Assembly (NCBI RefSeq): GCF_002127965.1
Contig: NZ_CP018787.1
Span: forward strand, 372,001 to 436,000
DNA length: 64,000 bases
From: Oxalobacter formigenes
GTDB taxonomy: Bacteria > Pseudomonadota > Gammaproteobacteria > Burkholderiales > Burkholderiaceae_D
Direction of reading: 5' to 3'
The notes under the pieces: model-generated
Database searches by the model: none
The model's input: the letters and a program-made list of their open reading frames with translations, nothing else
What the model was told of the DNA's origin: nothing
Program-made: the position numbers and the translations under genes
Shown here: positions 38,144 through 47,019 of the stretch, one piece after another
Layout of the letters: every line of letters begins with the position of its first letter
Numbering within the stretch: position 1 is the stretch's first letter

Positions 38144-39565
38144 TTATTTTTTCCTGGTTTCGTCGTTTTTCTTTTCTTCCGGTTTGACTTTGGAAAGCTG
38201 AACCGGTTTCCCTTTCAGGTGGTTCAGTGCCTGCATCAGCTGGAAGTCTTTTTTCGTGCCGTATTCGATCGGCTTGTATTTCTTGGCCGATTCCAGCAGC
38301 TTGATTTCTTCGTCCTGATTCAAGCGGTCTTCGTTCTTGACTTCATCCGTGCCATTCGTCAGGTGCTTCGACAAATCGGCTTCACGAAGGCGCAGTCCAT
38401 TGATTCCATCGCCTTCTGCCGTTTCATCGACCATCAGGTCCGGTACGATACCTTTTGCCTGAATGGAGCGGCCGCTTGGTGTGTAATAACGGGCGGTCGT
38501 CAGCTTGACTGCCGTATCTTTCGAAAGGGGGCGAATCGTTTGTACGGACCCTTTGCCGAATGTCTGGGTACCCATAATAGTGGCGCGTTTGTGATCCTGC
38601 AGAGCACCGGCAACGATTTCAGAAGCGGAAGCCGAGCCGATATTGACCAGTACGACGACCGGAACGTTCTTGATCTGGGCTGGCAGTTTTGCCAGAGGGT
38701 CATTCAGGGTTCTGCCTGCATAATATTCCGGACGGGCGTAAAAGACCGCCTTTGATTCCGGCAATTGGCCGTTGGTCGAAACAACGACCGAATCCTGTGG
38801 CAGGAATATGGATGCCACGCCGATCGCTCCCGGCAGGATGCCGCCCGGATCGTTTCTCAGATCGAGAACGACACCTTTGATCTTCGGATTCTTGGCATAG
38901 AGCTTGCTAATGTGCGTGACGAGGTCTTCAACAGTCGGTTCCTGGAACATGGAGACCCGCAGCCATGCATATCCGGGTTCGATCATTTTCGATTTCACGC
39001 TTTTGACCTGGATTTCTTCACGGACAAGCGTAATAACGATGGGTTTGTTGACGTTTTTACGGGCAATCGTGAGCGTGATTTTCGTATTGGGATCGCCGCG
39101 CATTTTCTTGACTGCCGCGTCGAGTGTCATATCCTTGACAGATACGCCATCCAGTTTGGTGATCAGATCGCCCGGCTTGATGCCTGCACGGTAGGCAGGT
39201 GTGTCTTCGATAGGTGAGATGACCTTGACGTAACCGTCTTCGGTGCCGACTTCAATGCCCAGACCGCCGAATTTGCCCTGAGTCCCTTCTTTCAATTCCT
39301 GGAGGGCTTTCTTGTCGAGATAGGCCGAGTGGGGGTCAAGTGAAGCCACCATGCCTGAAATGGCATCAGTCAGCAGTTTCTTGTCTTCGACCGGTTCGAC
39401 ATAGTCGGATTTGATCAATCCGAATACATCGGCAAGTTGTCTCAATTCATCAAGCGGCAAAGGTGCCGTCTGCTTTTGGGCCATGGCGGAGAATTGTACC
39501 GACGCGAAAACGCCGATGATCACTCCGAGAACTACCAGCAGAATGTTACGAAATTTATTACGCAT
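38144..39565 (-). CDS. ctpA: C-terminal processing peptidase, S41 family
   Basis: A 473-residue periplasmic serine protease. An N-terminal anchor or signal (ILLVVLGVIIGVFASVQFSA) is followed by GMVASLDPHSAYLDKK, a PDZ domain (LGIEVGTEDGYVKVISPIED, PAYRAGIKPGDLITKLDG) and the catalytic core LVNIGSASASEIVAGALQD with the Ser and TFGKGSVQTI with the Lys. The C-terminus is Lys/Glu-rich. It lies 3 bases after the M23-type gene, a common pair in which the protease and a LytM activator act on the wall. Confidence 0.92.
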   Translation of the reverse strand: MRNKFRNILLVVLGVIIGVFASVQFSAMAQKQTAPLPLDELRQLADVFGLIKSDYVEPVEDKKLLTDAISGMVASLDPHSAYLDKKALQELKEGTQGKFGGLGIEVGTEDGYVKVISPIEDTPAYRAGIKPGDLITKLDGVSVKDMTLDAAVKKMRGDPNTKITLTIARKNVNKPIVITLVREEIQVKSVKSKMIEPGYAWLRVSMFQEPTVEDLVTHISKLYAKNPKIKGVVLDLRNDPGGILPGAIGVASIFLPQDSVVVSTNGQLPESKAVFYARPEYYAGRTLNDPLAKLPAQIKNVPVVVLVNIGSASASEIVAGALQDHKRATIMGTQTFGKGSVQTIRPLSKDTAVKLTTARYYTPSGRSIQAKGIVPDLMVDETAEGDGINGLRLREADLSKHLTNGTDEVKNEDRLNQDEEIKLLESAKKYKPIEYGTKKDFQLMQALNHLKGKPVQLSKVKPEEKKNDETRKK

Positions 39566-39568
39566 GTA

Positions 39569-40975
39569 TCACCTAGTCGATATCCAGTCCGAAGGGTTTA
39601 AAGCATGTCCACTACGTCGCAATTCGAAGTATAACCCGGTTTCCCCGTTTTCACCGCTGTTGCCCGCGGTAGCGACGGTCTCGCCGCTGCCGACAGTATC
39701 TCCTACCCGTTTGTTCAGGGTTTGAGCATTTCCGTAAATCGTCATGTAATGATCACCGTGGTCGATAATAATCAATCTGCCGAAACCGCGAAGGGTGTCG
39801 GCAAAGATAACCTTGCCGCCTGCAACGGAATGGACGGGGGCACCTGCCGATGTTTTGATAAAGATGCCTTTCCAGCTCGGGCCGTCAGCGCGTTTCATGC
39901 CATATCTGGCGGTAATGGTTCCCTGTACAGGCATTCTCAAAGAGCCACGTTTCTTGCCGAATGCGCTTGCAGTATCGGCTTTATAAGGCGTTTCCCTGAC
40001 GATTTCAGCCTGTGATTCCTGTTTTTGAGGACGGGATTGGGTTTTTCTGGCCTGTTTCGTCTGTCTCGATTGTTTTGCCTGTTTTCTGGCCTGTTGTTCG
40101 GCAAGACGTGCTTGTGCCGCCCTTTTTTCAGCCGCTTTTCGTTGCTCTTCAATCTTTCTGGACAAACGGTCGACCAGACCACCCAGACGTTTTTCATCCT
40201 GTGCGAGACGTTCGGCTTCTTTTTTCTGGTTGCTTAACTTGTCGGAGAGCTGGGCGACAAGAGCGGCGTGCCGGGCTTTTTCCTTTTCAAGAACCTGTTT
40301 TTGTTCGCTTGTCTTGCTGGCGATTTTATCCAGTTCCTGCTTTGTTTCTTTTGTTTCCGACTTTTTGGCATCGACTGCCTTGATATTCTGGCGAAGGGAT
40401 GCGATCAGTTGCGAGTATGCCGTCGAATAGTAGTTCATGTATTGCATTTCGCGGCTGATCCGGTTCGGGTTGTCACCGGAAAACAGCAGTTTCATCCGGT
40501 CTTCACCGCCTGAAACATATTGTTGTTGCATCAGTTTTGCCAGTTGTTTTTGTTGTTTGGCAACGGTTGCCGTCAGCTGTGCCTGTTCGGAAGAAAGCTG
40601 GGTCAGTTTGTTTTCAGTTACCGCTTTTTTCTGTCCGAGCTCTGCCAGCGAACGTTCGGTAGTCGATATGGCTTTCTGGGATTGGGTCAACGCTTCGCTG
40701 GCCTTGCCTTTTGCGACTTCGGTTTTCCCGATTTCCTTTTTCAGGGTATTCAATCGGGTGTGGACTTTTTTCTGTTCGGTTTCGGCGGCCTGTTTCTGTC
40801 TGGCCGTGTCACCTGCTTTTTTTGAGGTCGTTTTTGACTTGCCACGTTTAGATGCGGCTTTTTTATTGACCTGTTTCTGCTGCTTGGTTGAGGTCGCTTT
40901 TTGCTTTGCGTGAACAGTCAGCGACGAAGCTGTCGCGTAGACAAGCAGGAAGAGGAAAAAGAGTGCTTTTTTCAT
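39569..40975 (-). CDS. envC: EnvC-like murein hydrolase activator (coiled coil + LytM/M23)
   Basis: About 468 residues from ATG 40975. A signal peptide (ALFFLFLLVYATASSLTVHA) precedes a Lys-rich stretch, two long coiled-coil segments (about 60-290) rich in Gln, Lys and Glu, then a C-terminal LytM domain (SLRMPVQGTITARYGMKR, HSVAGGKVIFADTLRGFGRL, IDHGDHYMTIYGN). Zinc-binding His of true M23 enzymes are incomplete (no HxGxD at the first site), as in EnvC, which activates amidases without hydrolysing. A TTG at 41017 is in frame but precedes the signal peptide and is rejected. Confidence 0.85.
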   Translation of the reverse strand: MKKALFFLFLLVYATASSLTVHAKQKATSTKQQKQVNKKAASKRGKSKTTSKKAGDTARQKQAAETEQKKVHTRLNTLKKEIGKTEVAKGKASEALTQSQKAISTTERSLAELGQKKAVTENKLTQLSSEQAQLTATVAKQQKQLAKLMQQQYVSGGEDRMKLLFSGDNPNRISREMQYMNYYSTAYSQLIASLRQNIKAVDAKKSETKETKQELDKIASKTSEQKQVLEKEKARHAALVAQLSDKLSNQKKEAERLAQDEKRLGGLVDRLSRKIEEQRKAAEKRAAQARLAEQQARKQAKQSRQTKQARKTQSRPQKQESQAEIVRETPYKADTASAFGKKRGSLRMPVQGTITARYGMKRADGPSWKGIFIKTSAGAPVHSVAGGKVIFADTLRGFGRLIIIDHGDHYMTIYGNAQTLNKRVGDTVGSGETVATAGNSGENGETGLYFELRRSGHALNPSDWISTR

Positions 40976-41036
40976 GCATTTTGCGAGGCAAAATTGAATC
41001 GGATCATTTTGCCTCAAAAAGGTAAGGATCGCAAAA

Positions 41037-41783
41037 TTAACTTGCGCTGCCCTGTGCTTCCACTTCCTGCAAGGCTTCGGCGATTTGTGCCGGATCGCCC
41101 AGGAAATAATGACGTATCGGTTTCAAATCGTCATCCAGTTCGTAAACAAGGGGCTGGCCGGTCGGTATGTTCAAAAGGGCGATATCCTTGTCGCTGATGC
41201 CATCCAGTTCCTTGATCAGGGCACGCAGGCTGTTGCCGTGGGCAGCAACGAGAATGCGTTTTCCTTTCCGGATTTCAGGTGCGATCGATTCAATCCATAA
41301 AGGTTTGACGCGAGCGACTGTGTCTTTCAGACTTTCGGTCAGCGGAATCTGTTCACGTTTCAAGGTTGCATAAGCGGGGTCATTATAGGAAGTTCTCGGA
41401 TCGCCCGGATGGAGCGCATCGGCGGCTATTTCGTAGCTTCTGCGCAACATATGAACCTTGTGTTCGCCGTATTTTTTGGCGGTTTCGGCCTTGTTCAGGC
41501 CCTGAAGCGCACCGTAATGACGTTCATTCAAACGCCAGTCGCATACTACCGGAACCCACATCAAATCCATTTCATCAAGCACGATCCACAGTGTTCTGAT
41601 GGCTCTTTTCAGTACTGAAGTGTAAGCCAGGTCAAACTCGAAACCTGCTTCCCGCAAGACGCGGCCAGCGGCTCTGGCTTCTTTCTTGCCTCTTTCCGTC
41701 AGGTCCACATCGGTCCAGCCGGTAAACCGGTTCTCGAAATTCCAGATGGACTGCCCATGCCGCATGAAAACAATTTTATGCAT
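41037..41783 (-). CDS. gpmA: 2,3-bisphosphoglycerate-dependent phosphoglycerate mutase
   Basis: A 248-residue dPGM interconverting 3- and 2-phosphoglycerate. The phospho-His motif is [11 protein letters not shown], and further signatures are [27 protein letters not shown] and [12 protein letters not shown] with the second His. First gene of the operon with envC, ctpA and moeB (62 bases to envC). Divergent from the rhodanese-grxC-secB-gpsA operon across 95 bases that must contain both promoters. Confidence 0.95.
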   Translation of the reverse strand: MHKIVFMRHGQSIWNFENRFTGWTDVDLTERGKKEARAAGRVLREAGFEFDLAYTSVLKRAIRTLWIVLDEMDLMWVPVVCDWRLNERHYGALQGLNKAETAKKYGEHKVHMLRRSYEIAADALHPGDPRTSYNDPAYATLKREQIPLTESLKDTVARVKPLWIESIAPEIRKGKRILVAAHGNSLRALIKELDGISDKDIALLNIPTGQPLVYELDDDLKPIRHYFLGDPAQIAEALQEVEAQGSAS

Positions 41784-41878
41784 AATCGAAATGAATATAA
41801 GTTATCTCGAATGTCTCGTGTCTTTCTATTTTATAATGTATCAGTTTGATTATCGTTGACTTCTAGCAGGTATATCTC

Positions 41879-42277
41879 GTGAATTTTATTAAAGACAACA
41901 TTTTTTGGATTTGTGTAGCCTTGTATTGTATCGGTGCGCTGGTGTGGCCTTATATCCGGAAGGGAGCAAAAATCTCTCACGCCGAAGCCACAAAAATGAT
42001 CAATAAGGGAAAAACGACTATTATAGATGTCCGTGATGTGAAGCAGTATCAGGCCGGACATATTTTGAATGCGGTTCATGTTCCTTTGACCGGTCTTGAA
42101 GAAAGACTTCCAAAACTTGATAAATTCAAGGGCCAGACTATTATTGTCGTCGATGAGGCAGGAAAGGAGGCCGGGAAAGCGGCAGCCATACTGAAAAAAG
42201 CTGGCTTCAAGCCGGTCAACAGCCTGTCTGGCGGTATGAATAAATGGGTCAGTGAAGGTTTGCCTGTAACCAAATAA
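41879..42277 (+). CDS. membrane-anchored rhodanese-like protein lacking the catalytic cysteine
   Basis: A 132-residue protein starting with GTG at 41879 (AGG about 8 bases before). Residues 8-25 form one membrane anchor (IFWICVALYCIGALVWPY), then a rhodanese domain: TTIIDVRDVKQYQAGHILNA and SLSGGMNKWVSEGLPV. The active loop, normally CxxGxRS, reads DEAGKEA: Asp92 replaces Cys, Glu97 replaces Arg, Ala98 replaces Ser. It therefore should have no sulfurtransferase activity. First gene before grxC, secB and gpsA, a conserved order. Confidence 0.85.
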   Translation: MNFIKDNIFWICVALYCIGALVWPYIRKGAKISHAEATKMINKGKTTIIDVRDVKQYQAGHILNAVHVPLTGLEERLPKLDKFKGQTIIVVDEAGKEAGKAAAILKKAGFKPVNSLSGGMNKWVSEGLPVTK

Positions 42278-42300
42278 ACAGATGAGAAGGGAATACGGAT

Positions 42301-42564
42301 ATGACGGCTAATGTCGTGATGTACAGCACAACGGTTTGCCCTTATTGCCGCATGGCGGAACAGTTGCTGAAAAACCGCGGGGTAACGGAGATCAAAAAAA
42401 TCCTGATCGACAATGATGAAAAACTGCGTGCTGAAATGATGGAAAAAACCAGCCGGCGTACGGTGCCGCAAATTTTTATCGGCGATACGCATGTCGGCGG
42501 TTTCGACGATCTTTCAGCATTGGACAAAGCCGGCGAACTGATGCCGCTGCTTGAAAAAGCTTAA
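42301..42564 (+). CDS. grxC: glutaredoxin 3 (GrxC type)
   Basis: An 87-residue dithiol glutaredoxin. The active site is STTVCPYCRMAEQLL, Cys13 and Cys16, then TVPQIFIGDTHVGGFDDL, where the cis-proline and GG bind glutathione. It uses glutathione made by GshA and GshB in this window. Placed 23 bases after the rhodanese gene and 29 before secB. Confidence 0.95.
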   Translation: MTANVVMYSTTVCPYCRMAEQLLKNRGVTEIKKILIDNDEKLRAEMMEKTSRRTVPQIFIGDTHVGGFDDLSALDKAGELMPLLEKA

Positions 42565-42593
42565 CCATTTTATAAAACCAATCCGGAGTAAAT

Positions 42594-43064
42594 ATGTCTT
42601 CCGAGGCTACTCAACCAGTTTTTCATATTCAAAGCGTTTATTTAAAAGACTTGTCTCTTGAACAACCCAATTCCCCGGCCATTTTTCTGGAAAAGCAAAT
42701 GCCGGAACTGGAAGTGGCGATCAATGTCGGTTTCGAACCACTGGGTGAAACGACTTTCGAATCGACGGTAACGGCAACCGTAACGGCAAAAATCGGTGAC
42801 AAGACCGCTTATCTGGTTGAAGGTAAACAGGCAGGGATTTTTGAAATACGCGGTATTCCGAAAGAAGCGATGGACCAGATCCTTGCCATTTCATGTCCTT
42901 CCATTATTTATCCTTATCTGCGTTCGAATATTGCCGACATGATTTTACGGGCCGGTTTCCCTCCGGTTCATCTTGCAGAAATCAATTTCGAAACCTATTT
43001 CCAGGATCGTATGCAGGCTCAGGAGCAGGCACAGGAAACGGCAAACGAAGCAAAACCACACTGA
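42594..43064 (+). CDS. secB: protein-export chaperone SecB
   Basis: A 156-residue tetrameric chaperone that keeps preproteins unfolded and hands them to SecA. Marks are [35 protein letters not shown] and the SecA-binding [13 protein letters not shown]-like segment ([23 protein letters not shown]). The C-terminal tail is Gln/Glu-rich and lacks zinc ligands, as usual for SecB. Start has GGAG 7 bases upstream (42584-42587). Confidence 0.96.
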   Translation: MSSEATQPVFHIQSVYLKDLSLEQPNSPAIFLEKQMPELEVAINVGFEPLGETTFESTVTATVTAKIGDKTAYLVEGKQAGIFEIRGIPKEAMDQILAISCPSIIYPYLRSNIADMILRAGFPPVHLAEINFETYFQDRMQAQEQAQETANEAKPH

Positions 43065-43100
43065 TAAAGTTCCTTCAGTTTTAAAACGGGACGACAGAAA

Positions 43101-44120
43101 ATGAACATTACTGTTCTTGGTGCGGGAGCATGGGGAACCGCTATTGCCATTCATCTGGCAAAGCGGCATTCGGTCATGCTCTGGGACCGCAATAAAAAGG
43201 TCGTTAGTGAAACAGTCCAGACACGTCAGAATATGACGGGTTTGCCGGGTTTTACCCTGCCTGAATCAATCATACTGACTTCCCGTTTCGAAGATGCCGT
43301 CGCTCATGGTTCAGGCTCGGATGCATTGACGATCATTGCCACGTCCGTTTCAGGTTTGCGTTCGGTTTCCGGCAGGCTGAAAGATAGCGGGGTCATCAAT
43401 CTGATCTGGCTGTGCAAGGGTTTTGAGGAAAATACCGGTCTGTTGCCGAATCAGGTTGTTGCGCAAACGCTCGGCAGTCAGGTCGATATGGGCGTATTGT
43501 CGGGTCCGTCATTTGCTCAGGAAGTCGCTGCCGGTTTACCCTGTGCATTGACCGTTGCATCCATGTCGATGTCACTGCGAAAAATCGTGGTGGAAGCAGC
43601 CAACGGCGGCAATATGCGCATTTATTCCAGTGATGATGTCACCGGTGTTGAAGTCGGTGGGGCTGTCAAAAATATTCTGGCCATAGCAACGGGTATGTCC
43701 GATGGGGTGGGTTTTGGAATGAATGCCCGTGCAGCCCTGATTACGCGTGGTCTGGCCGAGATTACCCGGCTTGGAGTCGCTCTTGGGGGAAGGCCTGAAA
43801 CCTTTATGGGGCTGACGGGAATGGGGGATCTCATTTTGACCTGTACTGGCGATTTGTCACGCAATCGTCGTGTCGGTCTTGAAATGGCAAAAGGCAAGAC
43901 GCTTGAAACGGTCATTGCCGAGCTGGGGCACGTTGCCGAAGGCGTCCGTTGTGCCCAGACTGTCCGGATGCTGGCGGCCAAGGCCGGTGTGGAAATGCCG
44001 ATTACGAATGCGGTTGTAGGTGTTTTGTTCGACAAGGTATCGATCAAAAGTACGGTATCCCAGCTGCTTGCCCGTCATGTTCGCGATGAAGCGGATACTC
44101 TTTATCTGAAAGAACCGTAA
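43101..44120 (+). CDS. gpsA: NAD(P)H-dependent glycerol-3-phosphate dehydrogenase
   Basis: A 339-residue enzyme that reduces dihydroxyacetone phosphate to sn-glycerol-3-phosphate for phospholipids. It has the Rossmann loop VLGAGAWGTAIAIHLAKR, LSGPSFAQEVAAGLP, the catalytic Lys in EVGGAVKNILAIATG and LTGMGDLILTC. Last gene of the operon; its stop codon lies in the loop of the terminator hairpin. Confidence 0.95.
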   Translation: MNITVLGAGAWGTAIAIHLAKRHSVMLWDRNKKVVSETVQTRQNMTGLPGFTLPESIILTSRFEDAVAHGSGSDALTIIATSVSGLRSVSGRLKDSGVINLIWLCKGFEENTGLLPNQVVAQTLGSQVDMGVLSGPSFAQEVAAGLPCALTVASMSMSLRKIVVEAANGGNMRIYSSDDVTGVEVGGAVKNILAIATGMSDGVGFGMNARAALITRGLAEITRLGVALGGRPETFMGLTGMGDLILTCTGDLSRNRRVGLEMAKGKTLETVIAELGHVAEGVRCAQTVRMLAAKAGVEMPITNAVVGVLFDKVSIKSTVSQLLARHVRDEADTLYLKEP

Positions 44121-44147
44121 AACGGCGGTTCTTTCAGTGTCTTTTTA
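44106..44147 (+). terminator. intrinsic terminator overlapping the end of gpsA
   Basis: A perfect 12-bp stem, CTGAAAGAACCG (44106-44117) with 44126-44137, has the gpsA stop TAA in its 8-base loop and is followed by TGTCTTTTTA. Codons for the last four gpsA residues form the 5' arm. It lies against the end of glnE on the other strand. Confidence 0.88.
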
Positions 44148-46907
44148 TCAGTCCGCTTCATTTGACGGATGCAGAAGAACCAGATTCCACAGTTTTTTGA
44201 CTTCGTTGACCTGATCGGTGACTTCATCGGGTTCAACCTTGGCCTGATCGGCTCCCTGCATGCGTATTTCGTGTTGCCGCTTTCTGAACTGCCGGTAAAT
44301 GGCGGATACTTTTTCGCCTGCCTCTTCAGGAATCAGATTGAGTTTTTCACTCATCTTCAATAACGCGATATTGCCGAAATTGTCTGTCAGTTCGGGATAT
44401 TCGCGTGAATATTCAAGCACGAGGTATTGAACGATGAATTCAATGTCGATCATCCCTCCTGCATCATGTTTCAGATCGAAAAGGGTCGACCGGTTAGGGT
44501 GGCTCTCGTGAATTTTTTCACGCATTTTCAAAATTTCCTGCCTGAGCCATTGCCGGTCCCGTGGCTGGCGCAGTATCCGGTCACGCAATGCCTCAAACCG
44601 CTTGCCGATATTTTCGTCTCCTGCACAGAATCGGGCACGGGTCAACGCCTGATGTTCCCATGCCCATGCCGATTCTGCCTGATAACGTTCGAAAGAATCG
44701 ATGGAAGAGACCATCAGGCCGCTGGCACCGTCGGGGCGCAAGGCAATGTCGATATCGAACAGGATGCCTGCCGATGTCGAACTGGTCATCCATGTAATGA
44801 AGCGCTGTGCCAGTCGTGCGTATAGCATCGGAGCGTCGGGATGGTCGTCGTCGTACAAAAAGATCAAATCCAGATCGGAAGCATATCCCAGTTCCTTTCC
44901 ACCCAGCTTGCCGTAAGCGATGACAGCAAAACGGGGGATATCCCTGTGGCGTTTTGGCATCGCAAGCCATACTTCCTTCAAGGCGGTTTCAACGATGATG
45001 TCCGCCAGCCTGGACAAATGATCGGCCAGTCTCTCGACTGTCAATCCACCCGCCAGATCCTGTGCCAGAAAACGGAACAGCTGGGCATGATGGGCTTCGC
45101 GCAGGGTATCCATCATCAGTTCGGTGTCTCCCCGTTGCAATTCGAGTTGCTGTTCCAGTTCGGCCGTGAAAGAAGGCCAGTCGGGTGGCGCCAGCAGTGT
45201 TCTGGCATCAAGCAATTCATCCAGCAGGATCGGATGGCGTGTCAGATAGCGGGCAGCCCATTCGCTGGCATCGAGCATGCGTATCAACCGTTGTGTCGCT
45301 GCCGGAAATTCAGTCAGAAGCGATAGATATGCCGTACGGCGGGAAATCGATTCAAGGAAGTCGAGAAGCCGGCCCAGTGTGACGACTGGCGCATGGCTGC
45401 TTTTCAGCAGTTCCGGCAGTGTGGTGTTGATAAAGGTAACCAGTCTGGTTCGGGTACTGTCTGAAAGGGATTGAATACGATTGGTTTTCCAGAATGACAA
45501 AAGTCGTCTTGCCGCATTGTCGGCTTCAGCGAAACCGAACGATTCCAGTTTTGTCTGGATAGAATGAATCTGTTCATCTTCCGACTGGGAAGAAAGCAGC
45601 GGTTGCGGAATAACCGGTTTCGAGTTGTCTTCCTTCGAGGATTTGTCACTGAATATTTCATCGAACTGTGACGATACAAAGCTTCTGTGCTTTTTCAGCT
45701 CATCAAGCAGTTCTGAAGTGGTTTCCATTCCCATCGAGTTGGCAATCAGGAGAAGCTCGTTTTCATTGGCAGGCAGGGAATGGGTTTGGGCATCGTCGAG
45801 ATACTGGATACGGTGTTCCAGATTACGAAGGAAAGTGTATGAATCGAGCAGGGCATTCGCAATGTCGTCATCAAGCTGTCTTTTTTCGACCAGAATATGA
45901 AGGATGTTCCGGGTTGATTTGTCTTGCAAGGCAGGTTCTCTTCCACCCCGGATAAGCTGGAACATCTGGGCCAGAAATTCAATTTCCCGTATGCCACCGC
46001 GTCCCAGTTTGACGTTGTTGCTGCGTTCGGGGTGAAGCTTTTCCTGCCGGATGACGTCTGCACGAATCTGCTGGTGCAGGTTCCGGATGGCATCGATGAC
46101 ACTGAAATCCAGATACCGGCGATAAATGAATGGATGCACGATTTCCTGCAGCGCCCGGATATCATCCGGATTGCCGGTTATCGGACGTGCCTTGATCCAG
46201 GCGTATCTTTCCCATTCTCGTCCCTGAACGATCAGATATTGCTCGACCATATTGGTGCTGGCTACAAGAGGGCCGGACTCTCCGTTGGGTCTCAAGGCCA
46301 TATCGACGCGGAAAGTGAAGCCGTCTTCGGTAATTTCCGAGAGAGCCTTGATGAACCGTTTGCCCAGCCGGGTAAAAAATTCCTGATTGGAAAGCGGACG
46401 TTGTCCCGGTTCAGTCGTTTTTGTTTCCCCGTTTTCGGGATAAACGAAGATGAGGTCGATATCTGACGAAACGTTCAGTTCTCCCCCCCCAAGTTTCCCC
46501 ATTCCGAGAATAATCATTTCCTGAGGTGTGCCAGAATGGGCTCCGATCGGTGTACCGTGAGCGGCTGTCAATTCTTCGGAAAGTGTTTTCAGATGGGTAC
46601 GGATGGCGAATTCGGCAAATCGCGTCATCGTTTCGACGACTTCCGATAAATCGGCTTTTCCGGACAGGTCGCGTTCAATGATGGCGCATATCAGTAGGTT
46701 TCTCAGGCGCCGCATCGCTCTCGGCAAAGGATAGCCATCGTCCATTTCGCGCTTTAACAGGGCTTCAAGATTCAGCCGGTTCAATGGTTGAGTAATGAGC
46801 GACTGGATTTTCGCTGTCCGTTTTTCACGGCTGGCATTCATCCAGTGCATGTAAAAATGGGACGCCTGTTCTGCAGGAATGAGGGATGGCTTCATATTTT
46901 GTAACAT
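44148..46907 (-). CDS. glnE: bifunctional glutamine synthetase adenylyltransferase/deadenylase
   Basis: A 919-residue GlnE, full length. It has two nucleotidyltransferase domains: N-terminal deadenylase ILGMGKLGGGELNVSSDIDL and C-terminal adenylylase AYGKLGGKELGYASDLDLIF, each with the GSDxD-type acidic triad, joined by helical regions. It turns glutamine synthetase off and on in response to PII and glutamine. The start may be 46907 or ATG 46895 (MKPSLIP). Divergent from yhdP over 112 bases. Confidence 0.95.
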   Translation of the reverse strand: MLQNMKPSLIPAEQASHFYMHWMNASREKRTAKIQSLITQPLNRLNLEALLKREMDDGYPLPRAMRRLRNLLICAIIERDLSGKADLSEVVETMTRFAEFAIRTHLKTLSEELTAAHGTPIGAHSGTPQEMIILGMGKLGGGELNVSSDIDLIFVYPENGETKTTEPGQRPLSNQEFFTRLGKRFIKALSEITEDGFTFRVDMALRPNGESGPLVASTNMVEQYLIVQGREWERYAWIKARPITGNPDDIRALQEIVHPFIYRRYLDFSVIDAIRNLHQQIRADVIRQEKLHPERSNNVKLGRGGIREIEFLAQMFQLIRGGREPALQDKSTRNILHILVEKRQLDDDIANALLDSYTFLRNLEHRIQYLDDAQTHSLPANENELLLIANSMGMETTSELLDELKKHRSFVSSQFDEIFSDKSSKEDNSKPVIPQPLLSSQSEDEQIHSIQTKLESFGFAEADNAARRLLSFWKTNRIQSLSDSTRTRLVTFINTTLPELLKSSHAPVVTLGRLLDFLESISRRTAYLSLLTEFPAATQRLIRMLDASEWAARYLTRHPILLDELLDARTLLAPPDWPSFTAELEQQLELQRGDTELMMDTLREAHHAQLFRFLAQDLAGGLTVERLADHLSRLADIIVETALKEVWLAMPKRHRDIPRFAVIAYGKLGGKELGYASDLDLIFLYDDDHPDAPMLYARLAQRFITWMTSSTSAGILFDIDIALRPDGASGLMVSSIDSFERYQAESAWAWEHQALTRARFCAGDENIGKRFEALRDRILRQPRDRQWLRQEILKMREKIHESHPNRSTLFDLKHDAGGMIDIEFIVQYLVLEYSREYPELTDNFGNIALLKMSEKLNLIPEEAGEKVSAIYRQFRKRQHEIRMQGADQAKVEPDEVTDQVNEVKKLWNLVLLHPSNEAD

Positions 46908-47019
46908 CGGGTAAATATCGTTTCATGAAGGTATCGCAATCAATATTCTTCATGATTGATTAAATAATCGGTATGCCGTTGTGGTATTTTACGTTTATTA
47001 ACGCTAATTCTTCTATCTA

